Shown piece after piece: positions 29,324-37,856 of a DNA stretch of 64,000 nucleotides. The first letter of the stretch is position 1, and each line of letters opens with the position of its first letter. The stretch spans positions 3,631 to 67,630 of the forward strand of contig JBKCNM010000058.1 of assembly GCA_046297395.1 (NCBI GenBank), read 5' to 3'. A model generated the notes under the pieces. That model did not search any database and was not told where the DNA came from. It saw only the letters and a list, made by a program, of their open reading frames with translations. The translations under genes were made by a program, and so were the position numbers. This stretch comes from JBEICQ01 sp046297395 (GTDB taxonomy: Bacteria; Bacteroidota; Bacteroidia; UBA4408).

Positions 29324-30049
29324 TTAAAAAACCTCTTTGAGTACCTTCACTGTTTTAAGGTCACTGAAATTAGATACCTGAAGGGAATAAAAATCCAGCA
29401 ATGCCGAAAGCATTTTCTTCCTTTCAGGCAGGGAAAATATTTTTCTTTTCTTGCTTTCGGGATGCTGTTCATTCAGGATTTTTAGAATCAGGGCAGAAGT
29501 CTCTTCATCCACAATATGATTGGTAAGTGAAGGAGGAGTGGATCCAAAAACACCTTCTCGCAGATTGAAATACTTTCCGGATTTGTGTGAACTTACATCA
29601 GGAAAAAAACCAAGATGCCTGCTGAGCCCCACCAGAAAAAAAAGATGGTAATCAGGGTTCAGGTCATGGCTATCAAAAAAGTCAAGCTCATGCAATAAAA
29701 AATCAAACAACTCCTCGTCAAGATAATCCTCCCTCAGGGATTTGTCGAGCACTTCATTGATAAACTGGGTAACAAAATATTTGATAAAATCGGAATGCAG
29801 GGTTTTGTATGGGGCTTCCAGATTGGCTTCCTGCAGTTGCTGCAAGCCGTCTTTTTGTTGGATTTTATAGACTATTTGCAATCTGTTAAGGGGCTGAAAG
29901 AGGGCAGGCTTAAATTTGGCTTTGGGGCCTTTGGAAGAGGGTACCATAAAACTGGTTACTCCAGAGGAACGCGTAAAAATTTTAACGATTGTACTTTTTT
30001 CGGAGTAAGGGAAGTTTTTAAGAACAATTCCCGGTGATTTATGAATCAT
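29324..30049 (-). CDS. recO: DNA repair protein RecO
   Basis: A 241-residue RecO, which loads RecA on SSB-coated DNA with RecR. The N-terminal OB fold starts SPGIVLKNFPYSEKSTIVKIFTR and continues with KAKFKPALFQPLNRLQIVY. The helical C-terminal domain follows, with HLGFFPDV near 160. The four zinc cysteines known from some RecO proteins are absent, as in other Bacteroidota members. It is the last gene of a leftward run with DUF4834-like, yfhO and porZ; only 3 bases separate it from porZ. Confidence 0.93.
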   Translation of the reverse strand: MIHKSPGIVLKNFPYSEKSTIVKIFTRSSGVTSFMVPSSKGPKAKFKPALFQPLNRLQIVYKIQQKDGLQQLQEANLEAPYKTLHSDFIKYFVTQFINEVLDKSLREDYLDEELFDFLLHELDFFDSHDLNPDYHLFFLVGLSRHLGFFPDVSSHKSGKYFNLREGVFGSTPPSLTNHIVDEETSALILKILNEQHPESKKRKIFSLPERKKMLSALLDFYSLQVSNFSDLKTVKVLKEVF

Positions 30050-30052
30050 GAT

Positions 30053-32380
30053 TTATCTGATTAACATGAATTTTGTTGAACATCCTGTTGATCCGTCCTT
30101 GGTAGCGGCAAAAACAAAATAAATTCCAGTATGCGCTTTTTCACCCCTGAGGTTGATTCCATTCCAAAGTGCCTGTCCCCCCAGTGAGGTGGTTTGGTAT
30201 ACCAGCGTTCCTGCGGCATCTGTGATTTTTACTTCAGCCCCCTGCACCAAACCGCGAATCGCAATTGGTCCACTGTAGTCCTCCCTTACCGGATTTGGAT
30301 ACACCAACACATCCTCGCACTCCGGGTAACTGCGGGTGGCAGTTCCCTTGTAAGAGACCAAACCTTTTTCAGTGGCAATAAACACCTCTCCTGTTCGTCT
30401 ATTGATTTCAATATCATTGATGCTGTTCGACACCAGCGGGCTTGTTTCCTGTGTGAAGTGTTCCAGTTGTTCTGTTCCGTCGGGACTGATTAAAAACACA
30501 CCGCTTTGCGCAGTGCCAATCCATTTGCGGTTGGCATCATCTACTTCAATGGCTGTAACCGTTTCCGATTCAAGGAGGTATTGTACATACCCACCCATTT
30601 CAATTTTTATTTGTTCTGCATCATAACCTGCGGGATCAAAAACAGACTGTGGAGAAAAAACCACACCCACGCCTTTGTCGGTGCCAATCCAAATGGCGCC
30701 GTTTAAATCTTCGCAGAGAGCAAAAACCTCACTTCCCGGAATGCCGCCTTTGCCCAATTCAAATCCAAGCAACCTGAACTTATCGTCGGAGATATTTTCG
30801 GGAGTGGCTGCATCATCATAGACAAAAGCACCCATCTTTTCGGAAAGGATCCATTTTTGTCCGGAGGAAGTTGCAATCAATTGCAGCACCGGGGGAATCG
30901 TGTATCCGGGAAAAGCATAGGAATACCAACGCTTATCGGCAGAAAGCATCACCAATGGTTTTTGGGTAAATGCATTTGAAATCCATAGGTTTCCATCAAG
31001 ATCAAAATCCATTCCCTGTATCCAGGTGGAATTGCGGCTTGCTGCTGAATCCAGCGTAGAGTTGCTTTTGGTGTAGTGATTTAAAATGGAATCCTTATCA
31101 ACTTCCAACAAGCCATTGCTCCATGTGCCAACAAAACACTGATTGGAGTTGCGTGGATTTACGCGAGCCACCATCAGGTCATAGCAGGTTGTTTTGTTGT
31201 AGATATAGCCTCCATCCAAAAAACTCCAATCACCATTATCGTTCATTCTTGATATGTTCAGAATACGAAAACCGTTAGAGGTGCCCACTGCACCACCGGG
31301 AGCAACCCATAAATTGCCACTGTCATAGGAGAGGCTTCGGATGTTGTTATCAGGTGGACCCTGTGGAGTAATCTTATGAAAATTTCCGTCGGTAGTTCTC
31401 TTCACAAGGGAATGAAACTTATCGGCAATCCATACATTTTTATCTGCATCGTATTCAGCGTCGGTGGATGCTGATGCCCCGAAATAACCGAAATAGGCTT
31501 CAAACAAAACTCGGGATTTGTTGTAGAGATATACTGAGCCATCATACACTGCCATGAGGGTGTTTCCATAATCTTTTAACCTGAGGCAATTAAAATTGAT
31601 GGTGGAGTCCCATTTCTGCCAATTGTTTGTCCCCTTTTCCCTGAAATAGATATAAGTGGTTGTTTGGCTTGTTTTGCGCACGCTGAACAATTTGTTATCG
31701 AACCAACAGATGGCAAAATGATTGGTGCTTGGAAGATAGTTCTCTTTTTTCCAGTTGTTGAAATCAGAAAGAAAGGGATTATCCGCTTTGGCAGCATATA
31801 TCCCGGCACTTGTTCCTGCGTATACAGAATCAGGAGAAAAAATAATGGTATTTACATTGACCTGGGACCCATTATTACCTATGAGGTAAGTAGCTTCAAT
31901 TTCCTGCTTGCGCAAATCTACCACCACGATACCAAAACCGCATGAGAGATAAGCCTTGCCATTGCGTGCGGTAATATCATTGATGGTTTTATTTCCTGTG
32001 ATGGATGATTTGCTGATGGCCGGTATATTGATAATTTTTTCGTCCTTAATCAAATCGATATTGGCATTTGCATAACCAACCACAACCGTTGAAGAACTTG
32101 AATCATAAGCAACACAGGTAGCTCCGAAGTCACTCAATCCCTCCGCTTTTGTAAGCAATTGCAACTCAGAGGTACTATTATTGAAGGAAAACAAACTACC
32201 GGTTGCTGTCACAAATACCTTGTTTCCCGCTACAGCCAAATCATTTGCATTTCGAAATGAAAGGTGGCTTCTCCACTGTCCGATAGCAATGTCCTGTCCC
32301 ATCACCTGCAGGAACATGCTTGAATAAAGAATTATTTGAAACCTCAATCCTCTGAGAAACACAGGGAGTTTTAACGGCAT
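30053..32380 (-). CDS. porZ: PorZ, T9SS surface attachment protein
   Basis: A 775-residue secreted protein, essentially the length of P. gingivalis PorZ. The signal peptide (about 1-28) ends near QVMGQ. The body repeats propeller blades of the two-component-regulator type, for example DLAVAGNKVFVTATGSLFS, GNLWISNAF, GAIWIGTDKGVGVV and EVFIATEKGLVSY, making two seven-bladed beta-propellers. The C-terminal domain from about 690 (YPNPVREDYSG, then GIYFVFA, ending KFMLIR) resembles a T9SS sorting tail. PorZ delivers anionic lipopolysaccharide to the PorU sortase. I took the ATG at 32380; an upstream TTG at 32428 lies inside the yfhO gene. It is 10 bases after yfhO. Confidence 0.9.
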   Translation of the reverse strand: MPLKLPVFLRGLRFQIILYSSMFLQVMGQDIAIGQWRSHLSFRNANDLAVAGNKVFVTATGSLFSFNNSTSELQLLTKAEGLSDFGATCVAYDSSSSTVVVGYANANIDLIKDEKIINIPAISKSSITGNKTINDITARNGKAYLSCGFGIVVVDLRKQEIEATYLIGNNGSQVNVNTIIFSPDSVYAGTSAGIYAAKADNPFLSDFNNWKKENYLPSTNHFAICWFDNKLFSVRKTSQTTTYIYFREKGTNNWQKWDSTINFNCLRLKDYGNTLMAVYDGSVYLYNKSRVLFEAYFGYFGASASTDAEYDADKNVWIADKFHSLVKRTTDGNFHKITPQGPPDNNIRSLSYDSGNLWVAPGGAVGTSNGFRILNISRMNDNGDWSFLDGGYIYNKTTCYDLMVARVNPRNSNQCFVGTWSNGLLEVDKDSILNHYTKSNSTLDSAASRNSTWIQGMDFDLDGNLWISNAFTQKPLVMLSADKRWYSYAFPGYTIPPVLQLIATSSGQKWILSEKMGAFVYDDAATPENISDDKFRLLGFELGKGGIPGSEVFALCEDLNGAIWIGTDKGVGVVFSPQSVFDPAGYDAEQIKIEMGGYVQYLLESETVTAIEVDDANRKWIGTAQSGVFLISPDGTEQLEHFTQETSPLVSNSINDIEINRRTGEVFIATEKGLVSYKGTATRSYPECEDVLVYPNPVREDYSGPIAIRGLVQGAEVKITDAAGTLVYQTTSLGGQALWNGINLRGEKAHTGIYFVFAATKDGSTGCSTKFMLIR

Positions 32381-32390
32381 GATGTGGGTT

Positions 32391-34850
32391 TTATTGTGGG
32401 CGGGGCGGGGCGCTTTTTCTGAATTCAAAGAATAATCCTGCTCCTAAAAAGAGTAACAACAAAAAGGAGCTGAATAGTGCAAGTGTTTCACCATTCTTGT
32501 AGGATGACGGACTGAATTCAAATTGAATCACTCCGTTTCCGGGTGGCACAACGGCTCCCCGTAAAACATAATTACATCTTACCAGTGGAAGCTCTTTCCC
32601 ATTGTAGCTGGCCTTCCAACCTTTGTCATAAAAAATCTCACTGAAAACGAAGAATGTTTTTGCATTTGCATGATAAGTGTACTCCAATTGGTTTGCCTTA
32701 TATTTTTTAAGTGAGATGGTGGCGGTACTGTCGAAAGATTTGTCCTGAATGCCGGACACACTTAAAAATCTTTTATCTATGATGGCAATTCGGCGTGGAT
32801 TAAAATCCTTAAGTGCAGCCAGTTCAGCATCAGCATTGGGAACCCATTGCAAGGCACCTACGGCCCATGCATTGCCACAGGCAGCAGGATTGGTTACTGC
32901 TACCGGCTCTGCATCTTGTCCGGCGGCTTGGTTTTTTTGAATCAAATACTTTGTGTTGAGCATATTTATCACACCCATATTGCCCTTACTGATGTGATTT
33001 TCCCACAACTCTTGGTAGCGTTTGAGTTTTGCTCCATGATAGCCTCCGATAGACTTATGAAAATAAGAAGTTGATGCATCATTGAAAGTAGATACAGTGG
33101 TATTGAATACCCTGAAATCCGGCATCGTGTCTTTCAGAATCTGTAAATCAGCAGCACTGGGTTCAAAAGGTTCTTCCATTTGTTGTTTGGAAACAAAATT
33201 GGAATCATTGAGATATCTTTTGTCAACGGTCCACATGTCGATGCAGATTAAAAAGCCCAATCCTCCCAACAAAATCATTCTGTTTATCTTGTTGTATGAA
33301 AAAGCCAGGAGCAAAAGTGCACCCGAGACAATAAATAAAAACGAGCGGATGGCATCTGCCGTAAAAATGTGCTGCCTTGCTGTTTTTAGAGATTCCAGAA
33401 AAACAGGCACCTGATCGGCAGGCAAGCCTGCTTTCTTGAGTTGAGAGCCAAGCTCAGTATATTCATCCGGCGTTTGTTTGTAAAAGGTGTTGAAGGTATC
33501 CGGCAAGAGGTAGAAAAGCATACAAAGCCCGGCGGTGAGGCCAAGTGCCAACAAAAATTCTCTGCGTTTTTGTTGCAATAATTTTGGATTTTCCAACACA
33601 TCTCTGATGGCGAATGCCGCCAGAAATGGAAAAAGAAACTGAGCAATAACAAGAGTCATGGAAACTGCTCTGAATTTGTTGTATCCGGGAATATGGTCCA
33701 TGAAAAATCCGGTGAGTCCCATGAAATTCTTTCCCCAGCTCAAGAGTATGCTTAATACCACAGCTGCAAGTACATAATACCTGATGCTGTCGCGGCAGAT
33801 AAACATGGCCAGAACAAATAAAAAACAGATGAGGGCCCCCATGTATACCGGACCGGAGGTGAAGGGTTGATCACCAAAATAGGAATCCATTTGTGCGATA
33901 TACTCACGGTATTCATCAGGTACATTTTTTAAGGCATCCTTGTTTGATTCTCCAATGACTCCGGATGCTCCTCCCTTAAAATTGGGTATCATGAGGGTGA
34001 ATGTTTCAGAAACACCATAGCTCCACTGGGTTGCATAATCTTTATCCAAACCACTTGTTTTGTTCTCGGGGTCACCGGTGAGTTCCGATTTTCCCCTTGT
34101 GGAATACGCACCATACTCCTGGGTAAGCAGCAAATTGGTGAGGTTAGGACCCACAGCAAGGCAAGAAGCAAACAGAAGCAAGCCCCCGGTGATAAGCAGG
34201 TATTTTATCTGTTTTGCAAGAAGCAGACGAACTGCCTCGCCGGCCGCGATAAACAAGCAGGCAATCATCAGGTAATAGGTAATTTGAATGTGGTTTACGG
34301 ATAACTGCAGGGAGAGTGCCACTGCAAACACAGAAGCACCCAATAGTTGCCGTCCGCGGAACGCCATCAATAAACCGGCAAGCACAGGGCCCATATACCC
34401 AATGGCATAACCTTTGGGGTTGTGACCCGCTTCAATTACAATAAAGGTGTAGGATGAGAGGCCAAAAGCGATTGCCATCACGACTGCAAGCCAGGTTTCA
34501 AAACCCAATACCAGCAGGAGAAAATAGAAACCCAAAAAGGAGAGGAAAACAATGGTTGCAGGATGTGGAATAATAAAACTGAGTCCTTTTGTAAAGGGCT
34601 TAATAAAGTTGGATGGATAGAGAACAGAGATCTGGTATGCGGGCATACCTCCAAACATGGAATTGGTCCATAATGGTTCCTCCTCATACTTTTTACGATG
34701 ATCAAAAATCTCTTTGCTCATCCCTTTAAAGTTGGCAACATCGGTTTGTTTGATGGCTTTCCCATTGAGTAAGGGCGAGAAATAGATAAGCGTTAAAGCG
34801 GCGAAAAGGAGAACGGGAATTCCCTTGAGCAGCATGGTTTTAGTTGACAT
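32391..34850 (-). CDS. YfhO-family polytopic membrane protein
   Basis: An 819-residue protein with about 12-14 membrane helices. The first helix, IPVLLFAALTLIYFSPL, is followed by GKAIKQTDVANFKGM and EEPLWTNSMFGGMPAYQ, features of the YfhO family. The large central loop contains STRGKSELTG and TLMIPNFKGG. The C-terminal soluble part is beta-rich and ends with a last helix, LFSSFLLLLFLGAGLFFEF. YfhO proteins belong to a GT-C-like group; B. subtilis YfhO helps glycosylate lipoteichoic acid, and the role in Bacteroidota is unknown. I chose the ATG at 34850 (MSTKTMLLKG) because further upstream codons would overlap the preceding small gene. It lies between the DUF4834-like gene and porZ. Confidence 0.88.
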   Translation of the reverse strand: MSTKTMLLKGIPVLLFAALTLIYFSPLLNGKAIKQTDVANFKGMSKEIFDHRKKYEEEPLWTNSMFGGMPAYQISVLYPSNFIKPFTKGLSFIIPHPATIVFLSFLGFYFLLLVLGFETWLAVVMAIAFGLSSYTFIVIEAGHNPKGYAIGYMGPVLAGLLMAFRGRQLLGASVFAVALSLQLSVNHIQITYYLMIACLFIAAGEAVRLLLAKQIKYLLITGGLLLFASCLAVGPNLTNLLLTQEYGAYSTRGKSELTGDPENKTSGLDKDYATQWSYGVSETFTLMIPNFKGGASGVIGESNKDALKNVPDEYREYIAQMDSYFGDQPFTSGPVYMGALICFLFVLAMFICRDSIRYYVLAAVVLSILLSWGKNFMGLTGFFMDHIPGYNKFRAVSMTLVIAQFLFPFLAAFAIRDVLENPKLLQQKRREFLLALGLTAGLCMLFYLLPDTFNTFYKQTPDEYTELGSQLKKAGLPADQVPVFLESLKTARQHIFTADAIRSFLFIVSGALLLLAFSYNKINRMILLGGLGFLICIDMWTVDKRYLNDSNFVSKQQMEEPFEPSAADLQILKDTMPDFRVFNTTVSTFNDASTSYFHKSIGGYHGAKLKRYQELWENHISKGNMGVINMLNTKYLIQKNQAAGQDAEPVAVTNPAACGNAWAVGALQWVPNADAELAALKDFNPRRIAIIDKRFLSVSGIQDKSFDSTATISLKKYKANQLEYTYHANAKTFFVFSEIFYDKGWKASYNGKELPLVRCNYVLRGAVVPPGNGVIQFEFSPSSYKNGETLALFSSFLLLLFLGAGLFFEFRKSAPPRPQ

Positions 34851-34854
34851 AAGT

Positions 34855-35028
34855 TTATTTGATTTCTTCGTAATCGATGTATTCGCCATCATCAGGTGGC
34901 TGTTTGTTTTTTTGATTCTCGCCGGAATTGCCGGAGCCCTGATTAGAGTTGCGCCGCCTGGAGAATTCACCCATGATTCTAAACACAACAAAGGCAATCA
35001 CAATTGTTAGAAAAACATCTTTCCACAT
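34855..35028 (-). CDS. Small DUF4834-like membrane protein (57 aa)
   Basis: A 57-residue protein, MWKDVFLTIVIAFVVFRIMG followed by a basic turn and a hydrophilic tail ending YIDYEEIK. One membrane helix spans about 4-19, and the tail is rich in Asn, Gln, Gly and acidic residues. This layout (short N-terminal helix, RxxR, disordered tail with a YxDYEE-like end) resembles Bacteroidota DUF4834 proteins. Two points support it as real: a good -7 box, TACCTTTG, stands 16 bases upstream, and the stop is 4 bases before yfhO. It would be the first gene of the run DUF4834-like/yfhO/porZ/recO. The family name is a recollection and not certain. Confidence 0.7.
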   Translation of the reverse strand: MWKDVFLTIVIAFVVFRIMGEFSRRRNSNQGSGNSGENQKNKQPPDDGEYIDYEEIK

Positions 35029-35044
35029 GGGCTTTAATGCCCGG

Positions 35045-35052
35045 CAAAGGTA
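35045..35052 (-). promoter_or_regulatory. -7 box (TACCTTTG) for the DUF4834-like/yfhO/porZ/recO operon
   Basis: Reverse-strand TACCTTTG matches TAnnTTTG and ends 16 bases before the ATG at 35028. It is the only good promoter box I see ahead of the four leftward genes. Confidence 0.5.
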
Positions 35053-35165
35053 GCAAAATCAGCGTGAAAAATATCAGCAAAGGAGATTTAGAAAGCTGTT
35101 AGCAATCAAATTGGTTGAATGCCGATTTCTCAGGGAATGAGCTGGGACTGGTAAAAGCGTGGGAT

Positions 35166-35498
35166 TTACTTTACGAATATGCGCCGTTCTTCAAAGCTTG
35201 TTTTCTTTCTGGACTTGCTTAGAAAAGTTACACGCAAAATGAAATCTCCTTTGTACTCATAAACTTTTTTCAAAATTTCCCCTTCTTTGGATTCTTTGAG
35301 AATTGATTTTCCATCACCAAAATCATATCGGACATAGGAAAAAAAGCCTGCACAACGAGTATCAATAGAAATTTCCTCCAGGACGGCTATAGTATCTTTT
35401 TCCGGCACAAGCTGCATGCAGGCTCCGGGTGTTTTTTCGCAAGCCGAGAATACAACAATGATGAGTAAAAGCGAAAGCTGAAGAATAAATTTTATCAT
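35166..35498 (-). CDS. Small lipoprotein with PKD-like fold
   Basis: A 110-residue protein beginning MIKFILQLSLLLIIVVFSAC; the lipobox FSAC marks Cys20. The mature part has YVRYDFGDGKS, the WDFGDG-like core of PKD beta-sandwiches, and further strands KVYEYKGDFILRVTFLS and RRIFVK. No function can be assigned. It begins 7 bases after nuoL on the same strand, in the position where nuoM is normally found. The frame extends upstream into nuoL, but the signal peptide fixes the start at 35498. Confidence 0.7.
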   Translation of the reverse strand: MIKFILQLSLLLIIVVFSACEKTPGACMQLVPEKDTIAVLEEISIDTRCAGFFSYVRYDFGDGKSILKESKEGEILKKVYEYKGDFILRVTFLSKSRKKTSFEERRIFVK

Positions 35499-35505
35499 GT
35501 TTAAA

Positions 35506-37392
35506 TTACAACATCCCGAGGAGAAGTAAAAGAACAGATCCAATGACCATCATCAGGAGATAAAATCCTGTGTTTCCTGTTTGAAGCAGTTTAAGCAGAG
35601 CCCCCCCCTCTCGCATACCGGCACCTGTGAGATTCACTGATGCATCAATCATTTCCTTGTCACCAATCCGGTGAAAGATTGTAGACAAAAACTGCAGGGG
35701 TTTCACAATGATGTTTTCATACAATTCATCAATCAAGTATTTGCGGTAGACCAGAAGGTGCAATGGCTTTTTCTCTTTTTCGTCCGGCTCAGGTACTTCT
35801 CCTGAACGGATGTATTTGGTATAGGCAACGCCAATAGTGATGAGAGCACAAAGCAAGGCAATGCCCATGAGCATCCATTCGGTGGCATGGTCAAGGTGAT
35901 CTGTAAATACTCGCGCATGAGAATTTTTGAATACCGGTTCGAGGTAATCAGCAAGGAAATGTGGCGCATGAAAAACAGCAGGTAATCCCAGCAAACCGCC
36001 TGCAGCAGCCAATACTGACAATACAATCAGGGGAATGGTGATGGCCGGGGGAGACTCATGCAGGTGTGATTTTTCTTTTTCAGTTCCTCTAAAGGATCCA
36101 TGAAAGGTGAGGTAGAAAAGCCTGAACATGTAGAAGGCGGTAAATATTGAGACAATGATTCCAAGCAGCCAGAACATGCGGTTGTGTGAAAATACCTGGG
36201 CCAGCATTTCATCTTTGGAGAAAAATCCTGAAAAAGGAAAGATGCCTGCGATGGCAAGTGTGGAGATAAAAAAAGTGATATAAGTAATGGGCATGTATTT
36301 GCGCAGACCGCCCATTTTTCTGATGTCTTGCTGGTGATGCATGGCATGAATAACCGATCCAGCGCCAAGGAAAAGACAAGCCTTGAAGAAGGCGTGTGTC
36401 ATTACATGAAAAACAGCGGAACCAAAGGCGCCAAAGCCAAGGGCAGTAAACATTAAACCAAGTTGGCTTACTGTTGAATAAGCGAGCACTTTTTTAGTGT
36501 CGTTTTGGGCCAGGCCAATGGTGGCGGCAAGCAGTGCAGTGGCTATTCCCGTAGTGGCTATAACCTGCATGGTTATTGGGGAAAGAGTAAACAGAATATT
36601 GCTGCGAGCAACCATGTAAATGCCGGCAGTAACCATGGTGGCTGCGTGAATAAGGGCAGAGACGGGCGTTGGACCGGCCATGGCATCCGGCAACCAGGTG
36701 TAGAGCGGAATTTGTGCACTTTTTCCGGTGGCACCTACAAAAAGTAACAAGGTAATGGCCGTGATGGTGGCATCCGAACCGGGATACCCTTTGGCCTGCT
36801 CAAAGACACCGGTATATTCAAGAGTTCCAAAGGTGAGGGCAATCAGCACAATACCAAGTAAAAATCCCAAATCCCCAATCCGGTTCATGATAAAGGCTTT
36901 GGAGGCAGCCTTGTTGTAGGCATCGTTCTTGTACCAGAATCCAATGAGCAGATAAGAACACAAACCTACTCCTTCCCAACCCACAAACATGATCAGAAAA
37001 TTACTTCCCATCACAAGCAGGAGCATAAAAAACACAAACAGATTTAAATAAGAGAAAAAAGTGTTGTGGTGTTCGTCATCATGCATGTAAGCCGCTGAGT
37101 ATACATGAATGAGGAATCCGATACCTGTAATGATGAGCAGAAAAACAGATGTTAGCGGATCAATCAGGAAGGAAAAATTGGCATTTAACACGCCTGCATG
37201 AATCCATTCAAAGACGATATATTCCTTGGTATCTCCTTGAGAGAACGAGAGAATGGAAAAAAGGAAAGAAAGCAATATCATGCCCGAGCCCAGAATGGCT
37301 GCAGTGGATTTGGATAAAGACTTGCCTGTAAGAGATAAAATCAGAAATCCCAGGAGGGGAAAAGCAGGAATCAGCAGGGGGATATTGTTCAT
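35506..37392 (-). CDS. nuoL: NADH-quinone oxidoreductase subunit L
   Basis: A 628-residue antiporter-like subunit of respiratory complex I, with about 15-16 membrane helices. Characteristic segments include FVGWEGVGLCSYLLIGFW, the lysine-bearing GATGKSAQIPLYTWLPDAM, GPTPVSALIHAATMVTAGIY, LAYSTVSQLGLMF and FKACLFLGAGSVIHAMH. The C-terminal part after about 520 holds the lateral helix and last membrane helix. It pumps protons with NuoM and NuoN. It is preceded by nuoK with a 4-base gap. No nuoM or nuoN follows; a PKD-like lipoprotein does. Confidence 0.95.
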   Translation of the reverse strand: MNNIPLLIPAFPLLGFLILSLTGKSLSKSTAAILGSGMILLSFLFSILSFSQGDTKEYIVFEWIHAGVLNANFSFLIDPLTSVFLLIITGIGFLIHVYSAAYMHDDEHHNTFFSYLNLFVFFMLLLVMGSNFLIMFVGWEGVGLCSYLLIGFWYKNDAYNKAASKAFIMNRIGDLGFLLGIVLIALTFGTLEYTGVFEQAKGYPGSDATITAITLLLFVGATGKSAQIPLYTWLPDAMAGPTPVSALIHAATMVTAGIYMVARSNILFTLSPITMQVIATTGIATALLAATIGLAQNDTKKVLAYSTVSQLGLMFTALGFGAFGSAVFHVMTHAFFKACLFLGAGSVIHAMHHQQDIRKMGGLRKYMPITYITFFISTLAIAGIFPFSGFFSKDEMLAQVFSHNRMFWLLGIIVSIFTAFYMFRLFYLTFHGSFRGTEKEKSHLHESPPAITIPLIVLSVLAAAGGLLGLPAVFHAPHFLADYLEPVFKNSHARVFTDHLDHATEWMLMGIALLCALITIGVAYTKYIRSGEVPEPDEKEKKPLHLLVYRKYLIDELYENIIVKPLQFLSTIFHRIGDKEMIDASVNLTGAGMREGGALLKLLQTGNTGFYLLMMVIGSVLLLLLGML

Positions 37393-37396
37393 AGTG

Positions 37397-37729
37397 TTAC
37401 CATTTCAGGCGATTCAGTTCGCCAATGTCTACAGTGCGTTTGTTGCGATAAATCATCATCAGAATAGCGAGGCCAACTGCCACTTCAGCTGCAGCAACTG
37501 CCATGATAAAAAACACAAATACCTGTCCGTCACCATCACTGCGGTATGTTGAAAATGCGGCAAGCAGAAGGTTTACTGCATTGAGCATCAATTCTACAGA
37601 CATAAAAACGATGATTGCATTTCTGCGGTAAAGCACCCCAAAAACACCGATGACAAAAAGGGCACAGCAGAGCAAAACATAATGATCTAAAGGAACACCA
37701 TGCAGATTTTTGAGGAGGGGATTTCCCAT
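37397..37729 (-). CDS. nuoK: NADH-quinone oxidoreductase subunit K
   Basis: A 110-residue membrane subunit of complex I with three helices. The second holds the buried glutamate in VFMSVELMLNAVNLLL, and the third has AVAAAEVAVGLAI, where the second conserved glutamate lies. It starts its own transcript, because the ppk1 gene upstream faces the other way and a good promoter (TTG, 18 bases, TAGTTTTG) is just ahead. So nuoJ and the earlier nuo genes must be elsewhere. Confidence 0.95.
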   Translation of the reverse strand: MGNPLLKNLHGVPLDHYVLLCCALFVIGVFGVLYRRNAIIVFMSVELMLNAVNLLLAAFSTYRSDGDGQVFVFFIMAVAAAEVAVGLAILMMIYRNKRTVDIGELNRLKW

Positions 37730-37748
37730 AAATAGTTAATACAGCCTG

Positions 37749-37777
37749 CAAAACTAAAATAATTCACGGCAAGTCAA
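37749..37777 (-). promoter_or_regulatory. Promoter for nuoK-nuoL
   Basis: Reverse-strand TTG (37777-37775), 18 bases, then TAGTTTTG (37756-37749) match the Bacteroidota layout. The box ends 19 bases before the nuoK ATG, which confirms that nuoKL have a promoter of their own. Confidence 0.6.
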
Positions 37778-37844
37778 AAGCCTCTTTCAAATATGCAAAA
37801 CAATTATTTTAGGGATACATGGGGCTATTTTACCCAAGGCTTTG

Positions 37845-37852
37845 TATACTTG
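37845..37852 (+). promoter_or_regulatory. -7-like box (TATACTTG) for ppk1
   Basis: TATACTTG differs from TAnnTTTG at one base and ends 4 bases before the ATG at 37857. It falls within the in-frame TTG extension at 37842, which argues for the ATG start. Confidence 0.35.
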
Positions 37853-37856
37853 CGTG

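Noticed and set aside
29316..29345. GAGG and CCTC between tsaE and recO as a shared terminator
   Set aside because: The stem would be only four pairs with a long A-rich loop; too weak to call.
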